NCBI GenBank assembly: GCA_030272585.1
Contig: BSYQ01000011.1
Coordinates: 3,844,001-3,908,000, forward strand
Origin: Bryopsis sp. KO-2023
Lineage: Eukaryota > Chlorophyta > Ulvophyceae > Bryopsidales > Bryopsidaceae
Length of the DNA: 64,000 bases
Direction: 5' to 3'
In this document: positions 23,935 through 37,400 of the stretch, one piece after another
Layout: every line of letters begins with the position of its first letter
Numbering within the stretch: the first letter of the stretch is position 1
Notes under the pieces: model-generated
What the model saw: only the letters and a program-made list of their open reading frames with translations
The model's database searches: none
What the model was told of the DNA's origin: nothing
Made by a program: the position numbers and the translations under genes

Positions 23935-26900
23935 TCACTGGGAAGATTAATTTTTACAGGAGGGCCCCCTGCCCTATAAACCCTGTCGTACTCCCAATTG
24001 TACTACATAACACCCCAAACCCGAGTTACTACTATCAATTTGTCCCCCCCCCCACGAGAGGGTGTCCACACCCGTCACAACCCTGGAAAGAAAGAAAGAA
24101 AAAGGGCGAACTAGAAGAAAAAGAAACCCCAAACAAACCCACAACAAAAACCCCAACTAAAAGTCAAACTAAACCCCAAACAAACCGATGAAAAATCCCA
24201 AACCAAACCCATGCTCAACCCCACAGAAAAACCCCGTTCTGTCTTGAGGCTTGGTCTCTGGCTTGGACGGTAGCGTGGTCTCCGGCTTGGTCTGCTTTTC
24301 GTTGTCACTCCAGATCCCATCTCAGCCGCCAGCTGGTTGTTCAGCTGGTGCATCGACTGGCTCTGCCACCAAGTCGATCGGAGGCTCGTCCTCATCCACA
24401 TCCAAAGGAGGGAAATCCTCATCCAAAGGTGGAGGAAGAGGTCCCAAAGACGAGGGCTCCGAGGATGGACTCCTGCTGGACACGGAAGGACTTTTTCCTT
24501 CGTCCTGTTCTGGGTCCTGTTCTCCTTTTGTTTCTGGTTCGGGTGTTCTCTCTTTTTCCTGCTTCTCATACTCCTCCGCCCACTTTTTCACCAACGGACC
24601 CAAGCGCTTCAGGGCAAGGCCTTTCGGAAAGCCCATGTCCCTTCTCAAGCACTGATAGCACTCAGTGAGAGTCTGGGTCGTGGGTGGAGCCTGAAGGAGT
24701 GGCTGGAAGTCTGGCTCCCGCATGTCCAAATGTAGGTCCTTCAGCTGAACCTGTGGCGGGTCGATTCGCTGTTCCTGCCACACCCCGTATAAGCGCACGA
24801 GGATAATCATGAGGTTCCAGTGGGTTCGGCACACCGTGTGGCTTGTGCATGTGGTGATCACGTAGCTATCCGCCAGCGCCGGCGGCGAATAGCACCACAA
24901 GCAGATCGGTGGCTTTTCCCCACGCCTGTCCTTGAACCTCTTGGACATGTCGGCGAGCGCTTCCTCTTCCTCTCTCTCCTTCCTTTTCTTGGGCGCCGAC
25001 TTTTCGTCGGTCTTTCCCCCGGTCTGTCCCCCGGTCAGGTCGCGGATTCTCCTGGGTTGTGGCTCTGAGAGCATATCGTCTGCAACGTCGGGAACCTCGA
25101 AGTGCCCCGGTGCACGATTTCTGATTCTCTCGAGTGTTTTGTCCACCTGCGTATAGTCATACCCGGCTAGCCGGTGGTTAACCGGAACGTTCCCTTTGCC
25201 GTAGTAGACAGGCTCCTCTCCGTCTCTGATCGCAGCAGCAGCTCCAGCACCCTGTTCGATGATGTCGTCCATCGTCGCCCGACAAAGGTTTTCCACGTAG
25301 TCCCCAAGACGTGCGGGAACACTGTGTAGCAACCGGCTCATTAACCCGGACTGTGCCTCAGATGAGTACACAGCCGTTTGCCAGGCCGACCTTTCGTCTG
25401 TGGACGTCAGGTGCGGCTGCTGTTTCGTCAACTGCGACTGCAGCTTTTTCTGCGTCTGGTTCGCAGTGTCGAGTTCCTTTTGAAGCTGCCTCAGCTCCTG
25501 CTGTTCCCCTCGCTTGTTGAGCGATTTTTAGATCGTGTTCAAGTTGGTTAACTTGATTGCAGAGGCGGTGAGCTGCACCCTCGAACTTTTTCAAGTGCTT
25601 CTCTGCCTGATCCGCCCGCGCGCGTTGTGCGTCGCGTTCTGCACGGAGTTCCAACACATCGTCTTGTAACCGTTGACACCTAGCTTGGAGAGTAGCTGGG
25701 TCGGCGTCCCGGTCGAGTGTTTTTCCTGTTCTGGAACTAGGTTTTTCCGGCAGTTTTTCCGGCAACTCTGTCGGTGGGCGGATCACGATCTTTGAGGTGC
25801 CTTTCAGCAACGATGTTTCGAAGTTCCGAAGTTTCGAAAGCACCGAAGGAGCTGGGAGAGTTTTCATGATTTTCGCCTTAGGAGGTGGTGTGATAAGTGG
25901 TTTGGGTTCCCCTCTGGGTGGGCAAGCGTCGGCGAGAGTTCCACTTTTTCCTTTTCCGCCTTTCTCGCCGCCACTGCCTTTCGTTTTTCCGCTGCCACCC
26001 AGTTGTTTTCCACTCGACTCCTTTCCCACCGCCTTATCACCACTGCGCCACATGATCGGGCTGTGCTTTGGCATTCTCTTTTTCTGGCTGCGCTTAGTTC
26101 TCCGACTAGTCTCCGACTTTTCCGTATGCGCGCCGAGAATAACCAGGACAAAATGATCGCAAGTCCGCTTTAAGATACGCTAGGCGTATTAGCTAACGTA
26201 CCTCGGTAACGTGACACTCTATGGAGGTCGCCGTCACCACACGGGTTTGTGCCTATTTGATTTTACCCTAACTTGCTTATGTCAACTCAGTTCTACCTGC
26301 GGCGCAATCACGTGACCTCCAGGTCGGACATTAACCCATCACTTGATCCAATGTCCCCATCACCTGTTGTCAGTCGCTATGAGCGTGTGAGTTGTGCGTT
26401 AGGTAAACCTCCCCGGAAAGAAAACTGACCCCTAGCCCGTCCTGCGAACCGTCTACAGTTCTGTCACGGGAAAAGATAGCAACCCGTTCGCCGGAAAAGA
26501 TGGAAACTTTCCCTAGGAAAAGATGGAAACTTTCCCTCGGCTTTTCCGGGAGTTCTACTTGGTGCTCTTTTCCTAAGTCTTTTTGGTATCCCATCTGGAT
26601 AGCATTCCAAATCGACGTTCTCGGCTTAATATTTTTCCCCCAGCTGGAAGGATAGTATTAAGTCGAGCGTGAACAGAGTGGTAATGATCCCTGTTTAGGT
26701 TCGAGTTCTGCGTTGGGCCCTAGTCTTTTTCTTAGACTGGGTCACTTGTTTATTCTCCGGTTTGTTGGCTAAGTACTCCTTAAGCAAGTCCTGGGCATTG
26801 GCCAGGTGGCTTTCTGGCTCCCAGGTGGATTCCATCAAATCGTAGCCCTTCCAAAGGATCAGGTACTCCTTGCGAGTAGTGCCCCGATCTCTGAGGATGC

Positions 26901-29900
26901 GCTCGACCTCGAATTCGATGGTTCCATCCACTAGCTCCCCCTCTGGAGCGTCTATCTCTCGCTGATCGTCATCAAGCCGAGAGTAAGCCTTCAGTTTCGA
27001 CACATGGAAAGTTGGGTGGATTTTCCAGTGGTCGGGAAGGTCAAGACGGTAGGCGACAGCCCCAATTCGGCTAGCCACCCGGAAAGGTCCAACAAATCGT
27101 CGGCGGATTTTCGGTGGGATTTTCTGAAGTGAAGCAAGGGGAATATACTTGCTTTGTACCAGCACTTCATCGCCAACCTGAAACTCCACTTTCCTTCGAC
27201 GTTTGTTTGCTGAGGTGCACATGCGGTTCTGTGCCTCTGCGTATTTCGCCTTAGCGTTTCGCATTTGGTCGTCCATTCGACGTACCATCTCAGCCGCCAT
27301 TTCCGATTCATCGCCCGTCCGAACTCCCTTCCTGGCAACAACTATCTGCCCCATGTTCTGGCCATACAGAAGATGGGCTGGCGCATAGCCTGTGGAGACA
27401 TTCCGTGAATTATTTGCGGCAAATTCCGCGGTCGGCAAATAATCCACCCAACGGTCTGGGTACCGTTCCACATACGGACGCAGGAAATCCTCCAGCACCC
27501 GGATGGTGACTTCCGACTGCCCATCCGTTTGAGGATGGTATGCAGTGCTCATCCGGAGCTGAGTACCTAAAAGTTTGAAAAGGGAGGTCCAGAACAAACT
27601 TGTGAACCTTGGATCCCGATCCGAAACTATGATTTTAGGCAGCCCGTAGTGTTTGTATATGTTCTCCACGAACAGCTTTGCGTATTCTGGCGCCGTGATA
27701 GTTTTGTTACAGGGTACGAACCTCGCATACTTCGTCAATCGGTCTACAAAGACAGCGATTGCTGTGAAGCCATGGGAAGACGGTAGGTCGGTAACCAAGT
27801 CCGTCGTGATCTGTTCCCATTTCTGGTCTGGGATAGGCAACGGCTGCAAAAGACCTTTCTGTCTTTGCAAGTCCGATTTGTTTAGTTGACAAGTTGGGCA
27901 CGTTTTCACGTATGCCTTTACGGCTAACCCAACGCCTTTCCACCAGTAACTGCGGGTAAGTACTTCGGTCATGCGGTCTGCTCCAACATGACCGGCACTG
28001 GGAACGTCGTGATGCTCTTCCAGAATCCGTTTCTGGAAAGAAGCAGGGACCACAAGCAAACTAGGACCTGGGTCTGTCTTGGTATAATACAAGAACCCGT
28101 CGTCCAGCTTGTATTGCGGAGAAACCCCTCGTTCCATCCTTTCAAAGATAGGCTTGAGTTGTTCATCACTTCTCAAAGCCTCTTTCCATGCCTCCTTCTC
28201 TGCCACTTCCCAAGTGGAGAGGTTATTGAGCTGGTCTGGCGGACCAGGAAGGCTCCGGGATAACGCATCAGCCAAGACATTGGCTTTCCCCTGGATATAG
28301 ACGATTTTTGGACCTATGGATTGGAAAAACCCTGAGTTTAACCACCGGGTTTGGGTCCGCGACAACGTGCTCTGGTTCATGAAGTGGGTGATCGGTTTGT
28401 GGTCCGTCAACACCTTCACACCCCCATCGCATCCCTCAAGGTAGTGTCGCCACTGGGCTAAAGCATATGCTATTGCCCCCAGCTCCCGCTCATATGCGGA
28501 GTATCGCGTTTCAGCTGGTTTTAATCGTCTGGAAAGGTATGCAATTGGTTGCAAACCTTTCCCATGATCCTGGGTAAGAACCGCTCCATATGCAGTTCCA
28601 GATGCATCCGTTATTACGGTGTACTCCTTAGCCGGATCAGGAAGGAGTAAGATCGGTGCGCGGCTAATCCGATCCTTAAGTTCGTTGTAGGCATTGCGTT
28701 GGTTCAGCCCCCATTCCCAGACAGTATCCTTCTTGGTTAGATCTGTCAAGGGACTCGCAATCCTAGCGAACTCAGGAATGAACTTACGATAGTAAGATAC
28801 CATTCCCAGGAAACTTCGCACATCAGTGACCGAAGTTAACTCCTTCCATTGTTGAATAGCCTTAACCTTATCCTGCATCGGTTGAAGGCCTTTTTCCGAC
28901 AAATGATACCCCAGGTAGTCCGTCTCTGCTACCCCTACTTCGCACTTACTGGCTTTTGCGTACAACTTATGTTTCCGCAACCGTTCAAAGACCAGTTTTA
29001 GGTGCTCGACGTGCTCTTCCACCGAGTTGGAAAAGACCAGGATGTCGTCGATAAACACCACTACAAACTCGTCAAGGAACTCCCCCAGCAAATCCTGAAC
29101 CATGGTCTGGAACTGGGCTGGGCAGTTGGTCATTCCGAACGGACACACGAGAAATTCGAAATGTCCGTATCTCGTCCGGAATGCCGTCTTGGGAGTATCC
29201 TTGGGTCGAACGGGGAACTGCCAGTAGCCTGAGCGGAGGTCGATCTTCGTATAGATCTTCGCTCTGGCGAGACGGTCCATTAACTCCTCAGGAAGAGGGA
29301 GTGGATACCTATTCTTTACCGTGAATTTGTTTATCCAACGGTAATCCACACACATTCTCAACCCTCCGTCTTTCTTAGGAACAAAGAGTATGGGTGCGCC
29401 CCAGGGACTCTCGGAGGGTCGGATCTTCCTTTGTTCGAGGAGGTAATCCACCTGTGTCCTAACTTCGTCCAGCTCGGCTGGAGAGAGTTTGTACAAGGGA
29501 CGGTGGATTGGGGTCATTTGTTCGTCCTCCAGGTCCACCTTAAATTCGTGGCCTTTTCTGACTGGAGGAACGCCGGGTGGTAAGTCTTTCGGGAACACAT
29601 CCTTGAACCTTGTGAGGACAGCCTTGATCTTTGGGTCGAGACCCGAATGCATTACCTTTTCCACATCCGGCTGGAGATAAGCTGGTGTGGTTTCAGTAGC
29701 GTTCAAACGCTCTTCTGGAATTCCCGGATATGGATACTGCATGAGATGTGCCATATCTTCCGGGGTGGTTGGTCGCACAACCACAAGGTATGCCTGATCA
29801 ACTTCTGGACTGTTCTTCACGAGCGAGAATAACTTCTTCGCTGAGACTGTATCAATAGCCGGTGCTAGGTGCTGTAAGTAATCTGATGGTCGTTCCTTCA

Positions 29901-32900
29901 TAGGAACAGTTGTCCATCCAGCACCCACTGGAACTTTGAGCGTGCCTGTTGCAAAGTCCAGTTTGGGATTGGTCTGCATCAACCAAGGAAGCCCTAGTAT
30001 CATGTCATATGAAAGGTTTGGGAAGACGTCTGCGGAAAGGGTTGTGGTATAAGTACCCATCCTGAGCTGCAAGTCTTCGCATCGCCGATCAAGTGAACAT
30101 AGGGTTCCGTCCGCCAAAGTGACTCCCTTTTTGCACTCGGTTGTTTCGAGTTTCAGTCTCGTGACTAGTTTCTTGGTAATGTAGTTCTCCGTTGCACCAC
30201 AATCAACATAGGCGGAGATCGGTACTCCTCCTAATCTGGCTCGGATCTCATATCCCATAAATTTCAAATGGTTAGGACCTCCTAGTGGTAACATACGCTC
30301 AGAAGGTGAATACTGACCTTCATCCACTTTTTGTCCTCTACCTGTTCCCTGAACAGGGGCTGCTGACTCGTCAGTTGGTGGTGAACGAGTGGCAGGCTTA
30401 TTTGATTCCCTTGCGGGTTCCCTTCCTTCCGGACTTCGTTTCGTTCCTTGAGGTGGGAACGATACCGAATTCTCAGTTCCTTCAGGACTACCAAGGTCTC
30501 CATGAACAGAGTCGACAGGTTCCGAACTTGATTCTGAACTTGTCCTAGTAAGCGTGCTGCACTTACTGGATCGCGTTTCCAACTTAGCACTCATAATCGA
30601 TCCCTCTGCACCTTGGGTAGCATTCTTTTCTATTTCCCCTTGTGCTCTTTTATTCACTTCTGCATTTCGAGCTAACCTTTCTTTTCTAAGAAGTTTCTGG
30701 CGCTGCTTATATCTGTGACGGCGTGCCCTTCTGCGTTTCGCCGAACGAGTCTGGGCTCTGTTCATCCGGCTTTTTCGTTTAACCATTTCTTGAACTTTTC
30801 GCCCTCTGGACACTTACTTTGAATATGTCCAGTTTTTCCACACATATAGCATTTAGGATTTACGCCTCCACCTCCACGTCCTTGATTCCTGCCACCACCT
30901 CGTCCGCGACCTCGGCCACCACCCCTTCCCCGACCTCGACCTTGGCCAATGTTTTGTGCCTGGTCTGGCTGAGGTTGCTGTTGGCCACCCATCTGGTTTG
31001 CCTTATCAGTTTGGGGTTGGTTTTGCTTTTTATTTTGGCCTCGGCCTTTACCTCCGCGCCACCGTCCGCGGCCACGAAAGTTTCCTCCTCCGGATGAGGC
31101 AATAGCATCAAGACGAGCCGCCGTCTGGATCGCCAACTCAATGCCGTGCGGCACTTGAGCCACAGTTTGTTGTTTGATATGGAACTTTAATCCGTCCACG
31201 AAGAAGAAGTATTGTTCTTCATCTGTCATGTTGGGAATCCTCAGCACTTGTTCTCGGAAAGCAACAATGTACTGATGCACTGACCCAGTCTGTTTCAGGT
31301 TCCGTAAGGAGCGCCTGGCTACATCAGACATTCTGGTGGGTTCAAATGCTTGGACCAGTTCCTCAACAAACTCAATCCAATTTGTGATTGGATGTCTTTT
31401 TCCTTCCCTTGTACGCAGATCCTGGACGTTTCGCCACTGAGCAGCAGCTCCAGTCAGGTTACTGCGGAAGAGCCTGAACCATACGCTCTCATCGATGTCC
31501 AAAGTCTGGCAATAGACCGTCATTTCTAGTTGCCAATCTCTGATCCATCGCTGACCATCACCTGAGAAGGCCTTTGGGAAAGGAATACGAACGGATGACG
31601 GAATCCGTCCGTGGCGATCTTGCGGAGCAGCAAAGCCTTGGTTAGGGTCTGGAGGACCCCCACCTCCACCTCCGCCACCTCCACCTCCACCTGGGTGGTA
31701 CGGCCATCCACCACCCCCACCTCCACCTGGTCCGGAAAGGAAAGATCCCCCTCCACTTCCAGGTGGTCCTCCTCCGCCTCCGCCTCCACCCCCAGGTCCA
31801 CCTCCGGGTCCCCCTCCACCACCACCAGATCGATTTCCACCCTGTGGCTGGCTTGATGGAGTTGAGGGATAAGAACCCCACCCGTAATACGGGTTACTCG
31901 CGGAAGGTGCTCCGTATTGGTTTACGGATTGTCCCAAACTTGGTTGGGTGCCTGGTTGGTTTCCTGGTTGCATACCAGGTTGGGTGTTAAGAGCCGGGAT
32001 TGGATAGAAGACAGACAGCGGAACTGTCGTCAGTGGTTGTGTTAACATGGATGTCGTTGGTGGTAACACACTCGTTACAGGGACACTAAGTATGGGTCTG
32101 GCTGTGCCAAGTTGACCCGCTTGGCCGAATGGTGCGCCCATTGCCATAGTTTGTGGCGGCGCAAGACTCCATGCCGTCCGTGTTCTTGGGGATGTAAATA
32201 AACCCCAGGAAGATGGAGAACCTCCACCCACGGAGTCTGCGACAGTTGTCGATGGGCTGCGACCACCCAATCCTCCTAACGTGGTTAGACCAGTAAAAGT
32301 ACTCAGATCCGGAACAGGTGGTACCGGAAATGGGATACTGGTAAGAGGAGTGGATGACACAAAAGGAACGCTTGTGGCTGCAGCTGTCGTGGCCGGCAAA
32401 GTGACCGTGCCAGTTCCTGCTCCCATCATACCCACTACAACTGGGTCCTGAGCCGGGACTCGAACTTTCTCCCGTTTTTTCCACGCACTCAGTGTTTCTT
32501 TGAACTTCGAATCAACATACTTGGAGAGATTACTTTCCAAAGTCTGCTGTTTCTCTGTCGCGTCTGATAGAAATTTCTCCATCAGTTGCATCGACCTGTG
32601 TCCTCCTGCAGTGTCATCAGAACTCACACTGCCTCGTTCCGCCCTTCTTTGTTTGCGTTGTTCTTCGGCTTGGTGTAAGTCCCGCAACACTTTTAGGCTC
32701 TGGCTTACCAAGCCTGAGAGTGTGTCTAGCTGGCCTTGGTGGTCGACTTGCTCGCACCGAGACTCATCAGTAGTCCGAGCTAGGTTATCCAGCGTTGTCT
32801 GCTGTAGGCGCATACCTTCAGCAACTTTTGTCAGAGAGGCTTGCAGAGACAGAATTTGTTTCTCCCTGAGCGCATTGGTCTGATCAACAGCTTCAGCTTG

Positions 32901-34383
32901 GGTACGGGCTGATTCCTGCAGTCGATCGAGTCGCTCTTGCAGAATAGCCTCGTTATCGTATTTACCCAACAGATTCCTGTCGATCCGCTCTGTGGACCTT
33001 ATATTCTGTTCCAGCAATTTGTGCTGGTGGTCTAACAATTTCTGTTGTCTTTCTATAGACTCAGTATTTTGATTGACCAGCTTCTGGGCCTCCTTCCTGA
33101 CATAGAGCACGAACTGCTCATATTCCTCTTTCAGGTCGCCTTTTAAGGTCGACTCTGCACGCTGAACCTGCTCGTGAACTTGTCCTTCCAGGTTTTGTGC
33201 GACCTCTTGCACATTCGAGGAGACAGCGGCATACACATGCTCAGCTGTGTCCCTAAGTTGTCCCTCGTCCACACCATGAACGTGCACCTCCTGCTGGTGG
33301 ACGTTTATGTGCTGATGTTCATGGTGAAGGATGTTGGTGACTTCTATTGTCGGGACGTCCTCCATATCCTCATCATACTCCTCGTCCCCGGACTCTTCCG
33401 ACTCTTGTTCCGAGTCTAAGTCTTCGTCCGGTTCCTCAACCTGGTCGGGTACATGTCTGTCCCACTGCAAATCATGTATTTGCTGCGCTGATGGGTGCAC
33501 CACATCTGGATAAACCACGGGAATTAGTTGGTTATCCACCACCTCTTCCTCCTCAAGAGGTGGAATAGGTGGTAGCTGTGGCGGCGTCTGGCCGGACATG
33601 TTTTTGTTTGAATTTCCTGGAATTTTGACGTAATAGGAGTGTGTCCGGAAAGTTTCCAAACTTTCTGGTGCCTTGGATGCGAACTTGTTTCAGTTCTGGT
33701 TGCAATCCTAGTCGCTATCTTTTCTTGAACCTTACTAGGTCAGAAATAGATAGGAGTTTTACACTTGACAACGTCGGGTGTTACTTTCCCGTTCGCGTTC
33801 TGTCAGCCGACTAGGTTAGTACCTTGGCCGGTGATTCAGTCTACGACTAACCTAACTGTAGAACCAGTCGTGACTCAGGCGGTGCGGTAACCGATTGCGC
33901 GCTGGAAAGAGTGACAATGAGTCACCTGCCAGAACGACTGTTTTTCGTGTTACTGGCAGAAGCGTCAGTCGACGGAAGTTGGTCGTTCCGGACGACGTTC
34001 TTTCCTACGCCGGTTCGCACTTTCAGTTGTTCGCCTGCGCGTTTCGGGTTTACGCCGATCGTTGCTCTCCTTGCACTGTTGTCGTGCTTTCGCCTTGTTT
34101 TCCTTTAGATCTACAGATCTGTAGGTTTCCAGAAATTCGTTCACTGGACTCCGATTCTTTTGCGACTTCGCCTGACGTTTTCGAACGACGACGCGAGCAC
34201 GTCGTTCGAAGGATAGCTCTCCTCGCGACCCCTGGAACACAGAGTTCCAGATCTGTGGGATTTAGTAATCCCTAAGGTCAGATCTTTGGGGGGGGGTTCG
34301 CGAGTTCTCCTGTGGGGTGCGCCTGGCCTCGCCTTGCTCCGAAACCAAATGATAAGGGGGTCTAGGACCCCGAGACACAAGCA

Positions 34384-34418
<35 letters not shown>

Positions 34419-37400
34419 TCACTGGGAAGATTAATTTTTACAGGAGGGCCCCCTGCCCTATAAACCCTGTCGTACTCCCAATTGTACTACATAACACCCC
34501 AAACCCGAGTTACTACTATCAGAAATGATCGGCCGTCCATTTTCGATGTCAGGACAGGTCGTTTCATCGATCTGACCTGATACGATCTCGTTCCACATGA
34601 TTCTGAAAATGATCGGTCTTTTTTTTTTTTTTTTTTACCGATCATGATCGATGATCGTGATCGTGATCGGCCGATCAAAACCTGATCGATGATCGTGGTC
34701 GGCCGATCAAAGCTTGATCGTGATCGTGATCGGTTCGCCGATCACCGATCTGATCGGTTGCTCCGATCACGATCCCGATCACGATCAAGCGTTGCGACAT
34801 GCAAACGCCTAATCGGCCGATCAAGATCGGTAAAACGCCGATTAATCGGCCGTTGATCCGATCAGCTCCGATCATGGTCGGTTGATCGGGATTTGGTTTC
34901 AAATTCCGATTATGATCGGTCCAAGAAATCAAAAACCGACTTTTGCGCCGATCATCACTTCCGATCAAATCCAAAGTTAGTCAGTTCTGCCGTACTGTCC
35001 CGAATATATCGACTTCGCTCCCTGTTCAACTTCACCGCACCGTGCGCCTTTGTATCGTGGTATCTTGTTGTTGTCTCGCCTGCAGTGCTGATCGATTGCG
35101 ATGTACGTGGAACTCAAAGCACGGCAGTATGTCGTGAGGCTCCGGAACAGGCTCCAAAACCGAACAGACCTGTTCCAGCCCGGGACGGTGGTAGATCGGG
35201 ATGCCGCCGAGGTGGTGTTCCGGCATTTGACGTCGCTTAACACGTATTTTGGTCTGGAAAATGTAAGTGTATGCTGCCTGCTATCTGCTGCGCTGTTTCT
35301 GTTTCGAATGTTTTGACTTAGGGTTACTGTTACTTGTCTTCCTAGGCTCTGTTCTGGAAAGCTGCATCCGCCCTGGACAGCGCTGCGGGAAGCGAAGACG
35401 AACTTTTCTTGCGAGCGTACCGAGCGGGCAACCCCCCTGAAAGGCGCATCGACCCCATACTCGATTCCATTCAGGTGACACCTCCAGGACTGACCAGGAA
35501 GGGGAGCACCAACCTGGGGGACATGGAATACCCCTACATGGTGCCTACAGGTGAGCAGTCCAGCATCAGGTTCAAATTAGGTTGTTTTTCTCTCTGCCCT
35601 CTCATTCACATTCTGTCTTTTGCAGAACTCCTTCGTGATCGCCAGCTATTGCCTCATCTGGACCAGCTCAGAGAGGAGGTTGCAACCATGCACGAGGTTG
35701 ATCTAGATCTGAGCAGAACGTTCGACTGGAGCATCGAAGCTGCAAGTCTTCCAGCACCTGATCCTGCACAAGAGATTTTGCCTGAAGCTACACTTCCAAC
35801 CGCAGATGAACCTGAATCTGAACCTGAACCTGAGGGATCCTCTGAGCAGCTGCCGGAAAACCCGTGGAGTATGACGGACGAGGAGTCTGTTTATGAACCT
35901 GAACCTGTGCTTCACCCTGGTGGAAGAGGCTCCCCCCCAAACATGTTCAGACCTGCTGGAGCTGGTGGAAGAGGGCCACCCCCCAAGCTGTTCAGAGCCT
36001 CTGAAGCTGGTGGAAGAGGGCCACCCCCCAATCTGTTCAGACCCGCTGAAGCTGGTGGAAGAGGGCCACCCCCCAATCTGTTCAGAGCTGCTGAAGCTGG
36101 TGGAAGAGGGCCACCCCCAAACATGTTCAGAGCTGCTGAAGCTGGTGGAAGAGGGCCACCCCCAAACATGTTCAGAGCTGCTGAAGCTGGTGGAAGAGGG
36201 TCACCCCCAAACATGTTCAGAGCTGCTGAAGCTGGTGGAAGAGGGCCACCCCCAAACATGTTCAGAGCTGCTGGAGCTGGTGGAAGGGGGAATGTTGGTG
36301 GATGGGAATTCGGGGGAGGCGGCAGGAACAGGAACAGAGCAGGTCAGGGTGGTCAGGGTGGTCAGGGTGGCCAGGGTGGTCAGGGTGGTCAGGGTGGCTA
36401 GGGTGGTCATGGTGGTCAGAGGCAGGCAAACCCCAGACCCCCATTGATGGACAGGTGGCCAATGGATTTTGATGGACAACCTTGCATCAACGACAGTGAG
36501 GGGTACCCTCGGCGCAGGCAGGCCCCCTTGCGAAGGATCATGTCTGAACGGAGCAGGGAACAGCGCAGAACTGCCCAGCGAGAGAGAGCCAACATGCAGA
36601 CGGAGTACGCCTTCTTCCCCGACTTCACCATCCAATTCCCGATAACCTTCGCCTCCATGCCCCATCTGAATCAGTTCGTGCAAAACGTGTATCTGCAGAA
36701 CTGTTACGCTCTCCACAGAGTCCGTGAAGGCCTCTTCCACCATCAGACCCGTTTGGAGGACCGAAACGTAATGAGGGACCTGGATACTGGCTCGGTCGAC
36801 TTTGCACCGATCCCTGAAGACCGCACACGTGTGTATCGGGTCAGGGTTGGACCGGATGGGAGGTTGGTGGAGGAGGAGGAGCCAAATTAAATAACCTGTT
36901 TTGAGTCACCATAAACAGAGGGTTATCTGTTATCTATTATCTGTTTTTTGATTCACGTAATGAACCATGAACCAGTCTGGGATCTGTTATCTGTTTTTTG
37001 ATTCACGTAATGAACCATGAACCAGTCTGGTATCTGTTATCTGTTTTTTGATTCACGTAATGAACCATGAACCATGAACAGAGGGTTATTTGTGTGGGCT
37101 GAATCAGTGCTGGAATCTGTGGAACCTCTGAAACTTTTTGTTTTGTTTGAGTCATGTAATGAACCATGAACCATAAACAGAGGGTTATTTGTGTGGGCTG
37201 AATCAGTGTTGGAATCTGTGGAACCTCTGAAACTTTTTGTTTTGTTTGAGTCATGTAATGAACCATGAACCATAAACAGAGGGTTATTTGTGTGGGCTGA
37301 ATCAGTGTTGGAATCTGTGGAACCTCTGAAACTTTTTGTTTTGTTTGAGTCATGCAATGAACCATGAACCATAAACAGAGGGTTATCTGTGTGGGCTGAA

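Larger units (their letters stand above)
23866..34521 (-). mobile_element. Second Ty3/Gypsy chromovirus, nested in the hAT element; looks whole
   Basis: 10,656 bp on the minus strand. The 172-bp LTRs (23866-24037 and 34350-34521) look identical by eye, including their CA and GA microsatellites, so it is very young. The target duplication is GAAAT (23861-23865 and 34522-34526), in the left end of the hAT transposon. The primer-binding site TGGTTTCGGAGC lies at 34347-34336, 2 bp inside the 5' LTR, and matches 12 bases of that of the other chromovirus. A purine tract adjoins the 3' LTR. Gag and Pol are in separate overlapping frames, and further open frames lie downstream of Pol. Confidence 0.95.

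Noticed and set aside
24322-26074. Envelope gene in the nested chromovirus
   Set aside because: No signal peptide or membrane helix is visible in either frame.
31600-31850. Frames rich in Ser/Thr-Pro or Trp-Arg opposite the glycine-rich Gag region
   Set aside because: Antisense shadows of the low-complexity Gag coding sequence.
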